Below, piece by piece: positions 11,836 through 24,043 of a stretch of DNA of 64,000 nucleotides. The position numbers were made by a program, and so were the translations under genes. Below the pieces are notes generated by a model. It ran no database searches, was not told where the DNA came from, and saw only the letters and a program-made list of their open reading frames with translations. Origin of the DNA: Capitulum mitella (taxonomy: Eukaryota; Arthropoda; Thecostraca; Pollicipedomorpha; Pollicipedidae); contig CP099842.1 of assembly GCA_030062745.1 (NCBI GenBank), forward strand, positions 992,001 to 1,056,000, written 5' to 3'. Numbering within the stretch: the first letter of the stretch is position 1; the number at the start of each line of letters is the position of its first letter.

Positions 11836-13081
11836 CTCAGCACCGTCTGCGGGTGTCAAATAGGGAACTCCTCGGGTTTTAATGAATAACTTCTAAACCG
11901 CTTGAGTCAGCCCAACCAATTTTTTGGTTCTTGATAAACAATTAATTCAACATATCTTGACATCAGAACTATTTCCATGGTAGGTAAAGTTATGGAGATA
12001 TGACATCCTAAAAAGATCCTTTCATGCATGTTTTCGCCTCTTCGGGTAGTGGTGCGAACACTCACCGTTCTTTGCAACATTGGCAAACATAATGAATGGG
12101 TTATTTAGATTTACATAAGTTACAGTCACCAAAAGGATATACAACCGTGACACATCAACATTAGAGATCATGCTAGGTTACATGCTCGATGACAATTGGA
12201 CTGATTTGCATTTTAGGTAAAAGAAGTGGTTGTAGCTGTCCTACCCCATCATTCAAGCCAGGCGAACGAATCTATATCCGTCTCTTAGCAATATTCTCCA
12301 AATACAGCGTGAGGTCGTGTCCGGTTACGTCATAGGTAGATGCCAAAACGAATGAAATACAGCTTTGGCTGTAGAAGACCGTACAGTAGCAGCAGAGAGC
12401 AATTATTGTTTCTAGTCAGACAATGGAAAATGACTATCAGTCGTGAACTGGCTTGGCCTTGACCTCACAAGAAGCAGACAGACCAGATTTAATTATGACG
12501 AGAAATCATTTTAGTTCTGCATTTGGCACAGGTACGAATCTTAGGGAATAATTATCGCTCTTTGTCAGGAAGAGTTATGCAACCTTATCTGACCTGACCT
12601 AGACTGACCTTGCCTGGATGAAACGCAGATAATGCAAAACTGATTATAAGAAGGTTTCACTTCCATCCTTTTTGCCACGTCTACGTAGATCAAAACAGCT
12701 GTAGGTAAGCATCGATCTTTGGCACGTAAAGTAAAACCAATATTTCGCCTGACCTTGGTTGACCCTGACTAGACATTGTTCAACATTTTGGCATGCATTT
12801 AATGCAGAAGATCGCGACCTTTCGTTTGATACCCAATTGAATGCTCTAAGACCAGTATCGCCGATTATATCATGTACGAACCGGTGTCAGTTCTTCCGAC
12901 ATCGTGTTATGCATTTTACATACTAGGGCTAACGCAGTATTTTCTGGATCTCAGCACTCAGGGCTATCGATTGGTGACGGACCGGTTCAGATCCGACAGT
13001 TAGATTCCGAGACAGCAGGGGAATGGTCTTTTTGACACCCCAGGCGGTCGTGGGTATAAAAACACGCCAGGCGGTGTCGGA
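11836..13081. mobile_element. piggyBac-like non-autonomous element, decayed copy B
   Basis: This segment is homologous along its length to 4952-6256, in the same orientation. Shared landmarks include GTGTCAAATAGGG at the left, AGCCCAACCAA, the TGACCTGACCT block and CTTTTTGACACCCC at the right. The right flank is TTAA (13082-13085). The left flank has decayed to TTAG (11832-11835). A small insertion-like duplication containing a second GGCGGT word sits at the right end. Confidence 0.7.
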
Positions 13082-13570
13082 TTAAATTGGCACACCTTTC
13101 TTTGGCCGTACGCCAATGAAACGTTGCAAAAGCGCGCTAACGGTGACTTACTAATGAGTTGCACGTAAATGCCACCACTCGATAGGTGACGTTAAGCGAC
13201 GTGCATTCGTTTTGAATTAGCACTCGCAGATGCACTAAAAGGGGGTGTCTCAGTTGCATCTGGAACAGCCGCTGGAGCGACCGCCAACTTTACAGACGAA
13301 GTCTTTCTGCCACCCTACAATTTTTACTCGTCTCTGTTTCCAAGGGATAACTCTATGCCGTAACTACATAGTGTAAAACAATTGTATCGTGCGGTGTTAG
13401 CAGCGCACCAGAAGGTGCTGAGCACCTTTGTAGGTAATTTATGCGGGGGAGTCGACTCCCATATCCTATTAACCTCACTCTATGCCCGGTCGTCACGGGC
13501 AGGAAGTGCAAGCTGAAATCGCCGTATTACCATGATGAAAAGCACCTACCCCGGATTTTCTCGGAGGGGC

Positions 13571-13770
13571 AAATGTCCAATTTTCTTCATATGCCACTGG
13601 CATATGAAGAAAATTATAGGGAAAAACAGGAATTTTGAATAATATACCTCATATTTAACGTACAGGAGAACATATGTTGGCTTCTGTAACATATATGTGG
13701 TCACTATTCCGTATTCCTGCGAAATCGCAAAATATTCAGTGTAGCCCACTTGGCCCCATGCCCCCCTAGG
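13571..13770. repeat. Direct repeat, copy 1
   Basis: This segment recurs in diverged form at about 13958-14160. Both copies contain GTCCAATTTT, a GCCACTGGCAT hairpin, CCGTATTCCTGCGAAATCGC and a downstream C-rich tail. Confidence 0.75.
13579..13615. repeat. Perfect 37-nt palindrome (18-bp arms)
   Basis: AATTTTCTTCATATGCCA is followed by a single C and its exact reverse complement. The homologous site in the second copy (about 13965-13995) is an imperfect version. Confidence 0.9.
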
Positions 13771-13957
13771 CTACGTCCCTGGCCGGGGAATCTTCGGCGG
13801 CGTCAACCGTAAAACCGAAGGAGACCGGGCGCACAAAATCAAGTTCGCGCTAATATCTGTTTTTTCGGCACGGGTATCTGTTTTTATGTTTTTCTTATCA
13901 CCACTAATATCTGTTTTTCCCAGGCACGTAGCCAGGATTTTCCACGAGGGTAGGAGC

Positions 13958-14160
13958 AAGTGTCCAATTTTGTCATGTGCCACTGGCATGTGAAGAAATT
14001 TATAGAAAGAAAACAGCAAGTTACATATTTTACGAACGGGGAAAACATACAGTGTTTGCTTCTGCATCGTTTATATTATCACTATCCCGTATTCCTGCGA
14101 AATCGCTAAATATTTAACGTAGACCGCCTGGTTCAAGGCGGAATGGCACCCATCTCTCCC
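13958..14160. repeat. Direct repeat, copy 2
   Basis: This is the diverged second copy of 13571-13770, about 390 bp downstream in the same orientation. Confidence 0.75.
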
Positions 14161-15851
14161 CCCCTCCGATGAGTGCCTGGATCACCCATACATGCATCGC
14201 CTGGAACACATTACAACATACAGCGAGTCGACTGGAATGACTAGCCGCGGTGACTCTAATCGGCTGACGCAGACTCGAATACCCACAGACGTGCCGGACG
14301 TTGGGCCCGTGCGTTCTCAGAGAGGCACACCAGGCCAGCTACACCTTTAGTAGACACCAGACTATGGGTTCGTACCAAATTGTCACACTTACGGCAGTGC
14401 TAAACTCTACCAATTTACCACCGGAACATGCTGTGATAAAACGTTCGATGGGAAGTGTGATGGAATGATCAGCAGAGTAACATTCTTGTTTGTTTTGTTT
14501 CTACAGGAGCTTTTTCATGTGGAATGACTTCTTTAAAAGATATAGCTTCGAAACTTGAGCTTCAGGGTCTAATCTCTGCTTGATCAGAAATCGAGTGCAA
14601 AAACTGCATTAATCTAATCTTAACTTAGTTTCTACAACTTAAAAACGACTTAAAAACGCACAAAAGCACTTTTTTGCATAAAGATACGTCAGAAGCCTAG
14701 CCAGGGGGGTTCCTAGGGACCCTGGGACCTCTCCGAATTTTTTCGAGGGCCCCCTGGCATTGGCCTAAAGGGGCACCCCTGGCCGGAAAAGACAAATCCA
14801 CTCTTCCGCAAAGGGCCCCAGACCCAAGCAAAGAGCCCTCTGGCAGACAGCGGGATGCCCTCTGACCGGGAAAGGTAAGTGGGTACCCCGGCAGGTACCT
14901 ATTCAAAATGCGAGTACCGGAATGGATTCTCCTCTGCAAAGGAGCCGCCAACCAGCAAAGGTCCTCCTGCCATGGGATGGTGCAGGTGTGTCGGGAAGGG
15001 AGCGCCAGTGACTTCACGTAAGGCAAAGGACCGAGGGATCTTATCATCCCAACTCAAGAACTTCTTGGAAGGTAAAGGGATCCCCTGGGCTGGGCCCCTA
15101 GCATGTCCTAAAGGGCCCCAATGTCCACTGACCTGGAAAGGTCAGTTGACATTGGGGCCTTTCCATGATACTTTTCCTGCTGGGCAGCTACTGGCAGGAA
15201 AGGTATCTCTGACCTGGAATGGCTTCCGGATGCCAGAGACGGGCAGCATAGCGGCGTAACTAGGCGATCATCAAAGCAATTCAATTAAAATGTAGGCCGG
15301 TTGGCGCCTGGCAGGCTGCCTGCCCATTTAGATCCAGAAAAAGTAGGATCGCTACGGTTAATGGGGCTTCGGCGGCCGGAACAGTTTACACATAGAGGTA
15401 ATCCATAGATAATCTAAAAATAATGCAGGCCAGCTTTCTCAATAGGAAGCTTGATTATTATGGGAAAGAAACCAGGTTTTTACCAAGTGTCACTAGTGTT
15501 CTTACCACGGACAGAGACTTTATTTTAAATATTTTTGAGGGGGGCACGCGCACTTCCCCTCAGTGCTCATTCAAGCCCCCCCCATGATGATTTTAACCTC
15601 CCCAATCTTGAAGTGGGGCCCAACAATGGCATGCCAGGGCCCATTATTAAAATGACATTTAAATTCGATGGAATATTCTGCACCTTTTCAAATGGTGGTA
15701 CTTGTCAGTATGCAAATCCAAATTACAGAAAGATTTCCTTGTCTCGTTAAGAGAATTTTCTCCACGAAGTTTGGGGGCTTTCTAAAAATGGTGAGGGCAC
15801 CCCTAAGATTTTGAGAGCCCAACAGCATACTATGGATATATATATGTATAC

Positions 15852-15852
<1 letters not shown>

Positions 15853-15898
<46 letters not shown>
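15853..15898. repeat. (AT)n microsatellite
   Basis: A run of pure alternating AT in an AT-rich context. Confidence 0.95.
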
Positions 15899-15900
<2 letters not shown>

Positions 15901-17221
15901 ACACAGAACCATATCCACCTTGAACACTTGACTCGTAGCACCATCACCTCGAACATGAATATCCTGGCGAAGGCAACGGACAAAGGGCGCCTAACGACTC
16001 TCGAAGTCATATTCATTCCAGATATAGACCCACAAATTAACCGCCAGGTTAACGCGCGTGGGACCTCGCAGTTGTTTGAAGGACCGCCACTAGGACCTAA
16101 ACCATGAATAAATGAATAGGTACTTTAATCAACTTTCGTGTACTGTTGTTTCATCGCTGCGTGTCCATGTCTAATGATGAGTGCGAACTAGAAAGTCCAT
16201 GTCTTTAGAAACCGTGTGCTTTATCAAATTTAAACCAAATGTTGACCCTATCGTTAAGTTTGAAGATATATGTAGACGAAACGTCACACCGATAATAAAA
16301 TATGATTTTTGGCCTGTTATTTGTATTATAATGAGCATTAGAAACATTCTTAGTGAACCCCCTTAAAAAAAAAATTTTTTTTAAAAAAAAATTAACCCCA
16401 CTAAAAAAAATTTTTCAATGCCAAGTCCGCTGTAGTTTCTTTCACAATGTATACGAAACGATCTGCTTTCTAGTTGATTTATTACTTGATTTACTAATTG
16501 ATACATAGGTGGGCACTGGTCCGTTACTCCGTTACTCCGTTACTAACGAAGTTACTTTTTTGAGTAACGGAGTAACGGACCCGTTACTTTTATTTTACTG
16601 TAACGGACTGAGTAACGGAAGTTACTTTTGCAGTCCGTTACACCGTTACTTTTTGGTCCGTTACTCCGTTACTCCGTTACTCCGTTACTTTTTAAACTCC
16701 TTACAGACACCGCCCGGCTTTATTTGCATCGGCGCACGCCATTGGCTACTTGAATAGCCAACACCCAATAGCGTGCGGCGATACAAGCGCGGCTGGGCGC
16801 GCACTCAGCTGACAATCGCGGAGTCGACTTGTTGACAATATTCGTCAGCTGATAAACGTTGACGGCAAGCTGGGGGCAATGGTTCAGTATAAAGGCCCGC
16901 TGACTTTGGGACAAAAGTACTGAATTATGCGTAAGTTTGATATAACTTAAAACGATAAATTAACCAGTCGTCATTTTTCAGGCTAAAAGATATCAAAGTT
17001 ATTGTCATTTATACTGGAACAGCCAGCTGACGGCAGTTTTCAATGTTGTCTCAAGTCAGTCACGGATTGCTTACCACCGCCACACGGTTCCCCGCCAAGA
17101 TCACTCAAGGCTGTTGAGCACATGATTACTGCCGCCATGGCCTTCGATCTGTGATGTCCATGGGGCGATGGAGTGGTGATTGATTCTTGACTGGCCTGAA
17201 ATTTTAACTGCCTGACATTAA

Positions 17222-17497
17222 AGTGTCCCATTAAGGCGTCTTTACGCCGCCACTGGAGGTCGAAAACTTTGACTCCGAGTCCGACGGTGCCTCAGCTTCG
17301 GAGGAAGAGGACGAGCCCGGTCTGGGTCACCCATGGCCACATCTAGAAACGTACTTTGAGTTTAAGGAGGAGGGGAAAAACGTCATTTTTACGTATGTCC
17401 TGTGCCGACCGAAAGAGGTTATAATCAAGGGTCACAAGAGTAGCCTTTCAAACTAAAGGCACATATCAAGAGGAAGCATTATTTACGGTATTTCTAG
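17222..17497 (+). pseudogene. Dead BED zinc-finger exon of hAT-like element, copy 1
   Basis: This frame encodes an acidic N-terminus, then the segment TYFEFKEEGKN and a YVLC...KGHKSSL region typical of the start of a BED finger. It is interrupted by a TAA within the finger, and the start codon has become GTG. The exon would end at a donor-like TAG/GTGAGAAC. Copy 2 retains the missing part of the finger but carries a different frameshift. Confidence 0.55.
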
Positions 17498-17613
17498 GTG
17501 AGAACAGAATGTGCACAATAAGTTGTCAGTAGTGAAGCATAATTATGAAGCTTGTCGACTATTGCTTGGACTATTTGCCTTAACCATATTCTCTGCAGGC
17601 AGTGAGATTCACA

Positions 17614-18180
17614 TTACCCTGGGGGGGGGGCAGATCTGCGGTAATCTACCTTTCGGCCGACGCTTACGCGTAATTTTTGGAGACGCGGAAGTGGCAACAC
17701 AAGTTGTGTGAATAATTTAGCCCATTCAGGTATTTTTCTAAGCACTGGTCCCTACTGGGTGTGTAAACTGACTTGGTTAGGTAACTCTTGAATTTTGATT
17801 CAGTTGACACATGTTTGCCTTCAGCCGATACGAGCTAACCAAACCAAAAAACAGGCAAATTGAACCTAACAAAAAATTAGTTTTACATGCCCATCTAGGG
17901 CAATCCCTGCAACCATACAGTAGGTCTTAGGTTAGGTTAGGTTAAATCATTTTTAACTTGGAGGACAGGCTACATTGTCCATGCGATTCGAGTTACCACT
18001 TCTGCGTTCCCGAAAAAAATATCAACTGGCCGAAACACTTTTCGGCTGACACATTATTTTTTGTAGACGCAGAAGTGAGGACCCAAACTCAAACATGATA
18101 TGAGCCGTTGCCACTTTTGCACTTTCGAAAAATATGCATTGGCCGAAAGGTGAAGATTACCAATTCTGCCCCCTCTCCTC
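17614..18180. repeat. Nested inverted-repeat (hairpin) element inside hAT-like copy 1
   Basis: The left arm reads GGGGGGCAGATCTG, then GGTAATCTACCTTTCGGCC. The right arm is its diverged reverse complement, GGCCGAAAGGTGAAGATTACC then CAGAATTGG-like and G-rich on the opposite strand. The same structure occurs in copy 2 at about 21385-21955, so it inserted before the larger element was duplicated. Confidence 0.65.
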
Positions 18181-20176
18181 CCCGCCATCCCAGAGAACTC
18201 GAGATTCATTCGTCCAATGTTGATGGGATGAATGCCATTTAATATGTTTCAACGAGATCTCGAATTCCGGACCCCAAAAATTCAAAAATTGCGAAAATAG
18301 GGCGTGGGGCAAAAACACTCCAAAACTTGGGGATTTTTGAAAGGTCACTGCGGCCGTGTTTACCAACCAATTTTCATGGGAATAACACGGTTCAGGTTGG
18401 AATGTCCAAGTCTTTTATATACCGAAAGCTGAAATTTAAAATAGAAAACCATAGGCAGTTCCAGGGAGGGCACGAAGGGTGATTTTTGAAATAAGAAATT
18501 TCCTTTGTTTTTGTTTGTTTTGGGTGATATAAACATCAGATGTACAACTAGCAAGCCAGTTTAAGTTTATATGTAGCGCAGAGGTGGATCCAGGTAAACA
18601 AAATTGGGAGGGCACCTTAAGCACAATAGTGTGCTCCCCCATTTTTTCAGTACCTGGGTGTGCGTTCGCCTGAAAATGTGTGTGCATACGCATTGTTTAG
18701 GATGTGTATGACTATATAAATGAGTCAGTGATCTTTATTTCTACTCAAAATGTCACGATAGTGAACCGCACAACTTTGCAGCTTCATGTACAGCACATTA
18801 CCGCCGAAAACGGGGGCTTGGAACCGCCTCTTCGGGACCGATTTTTTTTTAAATGTTGACAAAACACGTGTGTATCAATTCCATGAAATGCCAGAAAATC
18901 TTGTGGCGCTGCGGCAAACAGTGTGGGAGCGACAAGCAAAAAGACACGGGTAGCAGAATCTGCCCCCACAGGGAATAGGGTTAAATAAAGTGTTTTTAAC
19001 TCGTCTTCGGCCGGGCTCAGAATGCCCTTTGCCCGGCCGGAGGGGGGGGGGCGCGGATATCCGCACCTCCCAGGATCTCGGCTGCCATATATCGCACGGA
19101 AAAAAGGAAAACACCGGCGGAAAGGTTTTGTCAAACCGAGACAAAAACATTGAAGAGTTTTGACCTCAGGTCAATTTTGAGGCCACCAGACGCCATGAAA
19201 GGTCAAAACACGTCCTTGGAATTAGGTAAATAGACACAATACCTTGTCCCTGAAAAGCTGAACTTAAGCGACATATACTGAACCGTAAGACAATAGCGAG
19301 TTCATTGATATCAATTTTGGCTTTTCACAAGGGTCAGGTCAGGTCACGTCATCGTTCCAAAATGTTCCACTTGTGAACGGCTAACATCCTCCGTTGCATC
19401 TTACTTATGACCATGTTTTTATAGGTAATTTGTCTTCAAGGGTGCTGAAGAGGTACTAAAGCACCTTTTTTTAGTCTTTTATTTCACAATAATAAAATCC
19501 ATATCACTCATGTTTTTTTCAGTCCTTCGTCGTTTGGTATTAAAAAAAACGTCAGAGGTATCAGGAATCTTACCTCCACGCACGCGCACGGACACAAACT
19601 AATACACACACATAATTTCAAAACAAAACAAGAAGTTGGCGAGACCGAAACGAGCTCTGAACGGAGACCATTATGTTCAGGGCGGATACTTCGAGAGGCA
19701 TTGTTGATCAAACCCAGTCGATAGATGTCCGCTGTTTGTCGCATTTTGCATGCGTCCGCTCCAGCGCCGGTTGTTCCCGCTCCGTCGGCGCCGCGGGCAA
19801 TGAACAGGAATTCGTTGGTTTGAACATCGTGGCTAACACAGTGGTAGAATATCCGCCGCGGCTGTTGTCCCGGCGCCGCCGACTCTACAACGGCTGGTGA
19901 GGGCAGTGGGCAGCTAGCGGAGTGTTTTGGGTAAGCGCTTTTTGTTTCTTCCCTTTGCATATGGAATGCGGTTTACAACCACAAAGCAGCATAAAAGACT
20001 TAAAACCCGCGTTCGCTTGGTTTTCACTGCATTTAAAAAAGTAACGGAATAACGGAGTAACGGTAACTTCCGTTACTTTTTAAGGCAGAGTAACGGAGTA
20101 ACGAGTAACGGACTGGCTTTTTTGAGTAACGGAGTAACGAGTAACGAAGTTACATTTTTTAGTAACGATGCCCACC

Positions 20177-20179
<3 letters not shown>

Positions 20180-20222
<43 letters not shown>
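20180..20222. repeat. (AT)n microsatellite between hAT-like copies
   Basis: The run of alternating AT immediately follows the right end of copy 1. Confidence 0.9.
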
Positions 20223-20224
<2 letters not shown>

Positions 20225-20302
20225 CTTTTCAATTCTTTATTTTTTTTTTCCTTCCCTTCTTAAAAAAAAAATTTTAAAAAGGGAATAAATATTTATATAT
20301 AT

Positions 20303-23300
20303 ATATATGGGTGGGGGGGTTTTTTTTTTTCTTTTTTTTTTTTTTTAATTATTTTTTTTTTTATTTAGTAAAGGGGGCCCTGTCTCTTTTTTTTTTTTTT
20401 AAGAGACTGAATAACGGGGGTTTTTTTTGTGGTCCGTTACTCCGTTACTTTTTGGTCCGTTACTCCGTTACTCCGTTACTTTTTAAACTCCTTACAGACT
20501 CCGCCCGGCTTTATTTGCATCGGCACACGCCATTGGCTACTTGAATAGCCAACACCCAATAGCGTGCGGCGATACAAGCGCGGCGTAGACTTGTTGACAA
20601 TATTCGTCAGCTGATAAACGTTGACGGCAAGCTGACGACAATGGTTCAGTATAAAGGCCAGCTGACTTTGGTCTCTTTTGGGACAAAAGTATTGAATTAT
20701 GCGTAAGTTTGATATGACTTAAAATGATAAATTAACCAGTCGTCAATTTTCAGGCTAAAAGATATCAAAGTTGTTGTCATTTATACTGGAACAGCCAGCT
20801 GACGGCAGTTTTCAATGTTGTTTCAAGTTAGTGACGGATTGCTTACCACCGCCACACGGTTCCCCGTTAAGATCACTCAAAGCTGTTGAGCACATGATTA
20901 CTGCCGCCATGGCCTTGGATCTGCGATGTCCATGGGGTGATGGAGTGGTGATTGATTCTTGACTGGCCTGAAATTTTAACTGCCTGACACTAAAATGTCC
21001 CATCAAGGCGTCTTTACGCCGCCAGTGGAGGTCGAAAACCTTGACTCCGAGTCCGACGGTGCCTCAGCTTCGGAGACAGGACGAGCCCGGTGTGGGTCAC
21101 CAATGGCCATGTCTAGAAACGTACTTTGAGTTTAAGGAGGAGGGGAAAAACGCCATTGTTACGTATGTCCTGTGCCGACAGAAAGAGGTTATAATTAAGG
21201 GTCACAAGAGTAGCCTTTCAAGGCTGAAGGCACATATCAAGAGGAAGCATTATTTACGGTATTTCCAGGTGAGAACAGAATGTGCACAATAAGTTGTCAG
21301 TAGTGAAGCATAATTATGAAGCTTGTCGACTATGGCTTGGACTATTTGCCTTAACCATATTCTCTGCAGGCAGTGAGATTCACATTACCCTGGGGGGGGG
21401 GGCAGATCTGAGGTAATCTACCTTTCGGCCGACGCTTACGCATAATTTTTGGAGACGCGGAAGTGGCAACACAAGTTGTGTGAACAATTTAGCCCATTCA
21501 GGTGTTTTTCTAAGCACTGGCCCCTACTGGATGTGTAAACTGACTTGGTTAGGTAACTCTTGAATTTTGATTCAGTTGACACATGTTTGCCTTCAGCCGA
21601 TACGAGCTAACCAAACCAAAAAAACAGGCAAATTGAACCTAACAAAAAATTAGTTTTACATGTCCATCTAGGGCAATCCTGCAACCATACAGTAGGTTTT
21701 TAGGTTAGGTTAGGTTAAATCATGTTTAACTTGGAGGACAGGCTACATTGTTCATGCGATTCGAGTTACCACTCCTGCGTTCCCGAAAAAAATACCAACT
21801 GGCCGAAACACCTTTCGGCTGACACATTATTTTTTGTAGACGCAGAAGTGAGGACCCAAACTCAAACATGATATGAGCCGTTGCCACTTTTGCACCTTCG
21901 AAAAATATGCATTGGCCGAAAGGTGAAGATTACCAATTCTGCCCCCTCTCCCTCCCCGCCCTTCCAGAGATCTCGATATGCATTCGTCCAATGTTGATGG
22001 GATGAATGCCATTTAATATGTTTCAACGAGATCTCCAATTCCAGACCCCAAAAATTCAAAAACTGCGAAAATAGGGCGTGGGGGCAAACAAACTCCAAAA
22101 TTTGGGGATTTTTGAAAGGTCACTGCGGCCGTGTTTACCAACCAATTTTCATGGGAATAACACGGTTCAGCTTGGAATGTCCAAGTCTTTTATATACCGA
22201 AAGCTGAAATTTAAAATAGAAAACCATAGGCAGTTCCAGGGAGGGCAAGAAGTGTGATTTTTGAAATCAGAAATTTCCTTTGTTTTTGTTTGTTTTGGGT
22301 GATATAAACATCAGATGTACAACTAGCAAGCCAGTTTAAGTTTATATGTAGCGCAGAGGTGGATCCAGGTAAACAAAATTGGGAGGGCACCATAAGCACA
22401 ATAGTGTGCTCCCCCATTTTTTCAGTACCTGGGTGTGCGTTCGCCTGAAAATGTGTGTGCATACGCATTGTTTAGGATGTGTATGGCTACATAAATGAGT
22501 CAGTGATCTTTATTTCTACTCAGAATGTCACGATAGTGAACCGCACAACTTTGCAGCTTCACGCACAGCACATTACCGCCGAAAACGGGGGCTTGGAACC
22601 GCCTCTGCGGGACCGATTTTTTTTTTAAATGTTGGCAAAACACATGTGTATGAATTCCATGAAATGCCAGAAAATCTTGTGGCGCTGCGGCAAACAGTGT
22701 GGGGGCGACAAGCAAAAAGATACGGGTAGCAGAATCTGCCCGCCCACAGGGAATAGGGTTAAATGAAGTGTTTTTAATCCGTCTCCGGCCGGGCTCAGAA
22801 TGCCCTTTGCCCGGCCGGAGGGGAGCGCGGATTTCGGCACCTCCCAGGATCTCGGCTCCCATATATCGCACGGAAAAAAGGAAAACACCGGCAGAAAGGT
22901 TTTGTCAAACCAAGACGAAAACATTCAAGGGTTTTGACCTCAGGTCAATTTTGAGGCCACCAGACGCCATGAAAGGTCAAAACACGTCCTTGGAATTAGG
23001 TAAATAGACACAATACCTTGTCCCTGAAAAGCTGAACTTAAGCGACATACTGAACCGTAAGACAATAGCGAGTTCATTGATATCAATTTTGGCCTTTTAC
23101 AGGGGTCATGTCAGGTAACGTCATCGTTCCAAAATGTTCCACTTGTGAACGGCTAACATCCTCCGTTGCATCTTACTTATGACCATGTTTTTATAGCTAA
23201 TTTGTCTTTTCAAGAGTGCTGAAGAGGTACTAAAGCACTTTTTTTTTAGTCTTTTATTTCACAATAATAAAATCCGTATCAGTCATGTTTTTTTTAGTCC

Positions 23301-23950
23301 TTCGTCGTTTGGTATTGAAAAACCGTCAGGTGTATCAGGAATCTTACCTCCACGCACGCGCTCGTACACAGACTAATACACACACATAATTTCAAAACAA
23401 AACAAGAAGTTCGCGAGACCGAAACGAGCTCTGAACGGAGACCATTATGTTCAGGGCGGATACTTCGAGAGGCATTGTTGATCAAACCCAGTCGATAGAT
23501 GTCCGCTGTTTGTCGCATTTTGCATGCGTCCGCTCCAGCGCCGGTTGTTCCCGCTCCATCGGCGCCGCGGGCAATGAACAGGAATTCATTAGTTTGAACT
23601 TTGTGGCTAACACAGTGGTAGAATACCCGCCGCGGCTGTTGTTCCGGCGCCGCCGACTCTACAACGGCTGGTGAGGGCAGTGGGCAGCTAGCGGAGTGTT
23701 TTGGGTAAGCGCTTTTTGTTTCTTCCCTTTGTATATGGAATGCGTTTTACAACCACAAAGCAGCATAAAAGACTTAAAACCGGCGTTCGCTTGGTTTTCA
23801 CTGCATTTAAAAAAGTAACGGAATAACGGAGTAACGGTAACTTCCGTTACTTTTTAAGACAGAGTAACGGAGTAACGAGTAACGGACTGGCTTTTTTGAG
23901 TAACGGAGTAACGAGTAACGAAGTTACATTTTTTAGTAACGATGCCCACC

Positions 23951-23952
<2 letters not shown>
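20303..23952. mobile_element. hAT-like non-autonomous element, copy 2
   Basis: This copy is homologous to 16506-20178 from end to end, in the same orientation, with a few percent difference by eye. Its right end is GATGCCCACCTA. Its left terminus is garbled by homopolymer runs (20303-20425), which still follow the order of the intact terminus in copy 1. It carries the BED-finger exon remnant at 20995-21268 and the same nested elements as copy 1. Confidence 0.7.
20995..21268 (+). pseudogene. BED zinc-finger exon remnant of hAT-like element, copy 2
   Basis: An ATG at 20995 opens an acidic leader. A frameshift near 21078, a 2-bp loss compared with copy 1, separates it from the intact finger segment. 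That segment contains FEFKEEGKN, YVLC and the H-x-KRKH end typical of BED fingers, though only one of the usual two zinc-binding cysteines is visible. The exon ends at a good donor (CAG/GTGAGA). No downstream catalytic exons were found. Confidence 0.55.

Positions 23953-23954
<2 letters not shown>

Positions 23955-24039
<85 letters not shown>
23955..24039. repeat. (AT)n microsatellite
   Basis: About 85 bases of alternating AT immediately right of hAT-like copy 2. Confidence 0.95.

Positions 24040-24043
<4 letters not shown>

Larger units (their letters stand above)
13086..16505. other. Repeat-rich intergenic region, no gene recognised
   Basis: This region contains a duplicated segment (about 13571-13770 and 13958-14160), a GC-rich block with recurring GGGCCCC and CTGGCA words at about 14700-15250, an (AT)n tract, and a homopolymer-rich stretch at 16363-16420 that looks like consensus error. 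No open frame resembles a known protein. Confidence 0.5.
16506..20178. mobile_element. hAT-like non-autonomous element, copy 1
   Basis: The element spans about 3.67 kb. Its left end TAGGTGGGCAC is inverted at the right as GATGCCCACCTA. Both subterminal regions are packed with GTAACGG/CCGTTAC words, for example GAGTAACGGAGTAACG, which is typical of subterminal transposase-binding repeats. It contains the remnant of one BED-type zinc-finger exon (17222-17497), a nested hairpin element (17614-18180) and a fragment of the TTAA-type family ending at 18980. No catalytic transposase domain was seen. An identifiable 8-bp target duplication is obscured by the flanking (AT)n. A near-identical copy follows immediately downstream. 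Confidence 0.75.

Noticed and set aside
19508..19960. 150-codon minus-strand frame conserved in part in the second hAT-like copy
   Set aside because: Conservation reflects duplication of the whole element. The second copy is shortened by substitutions, and no transposase motif is visible.
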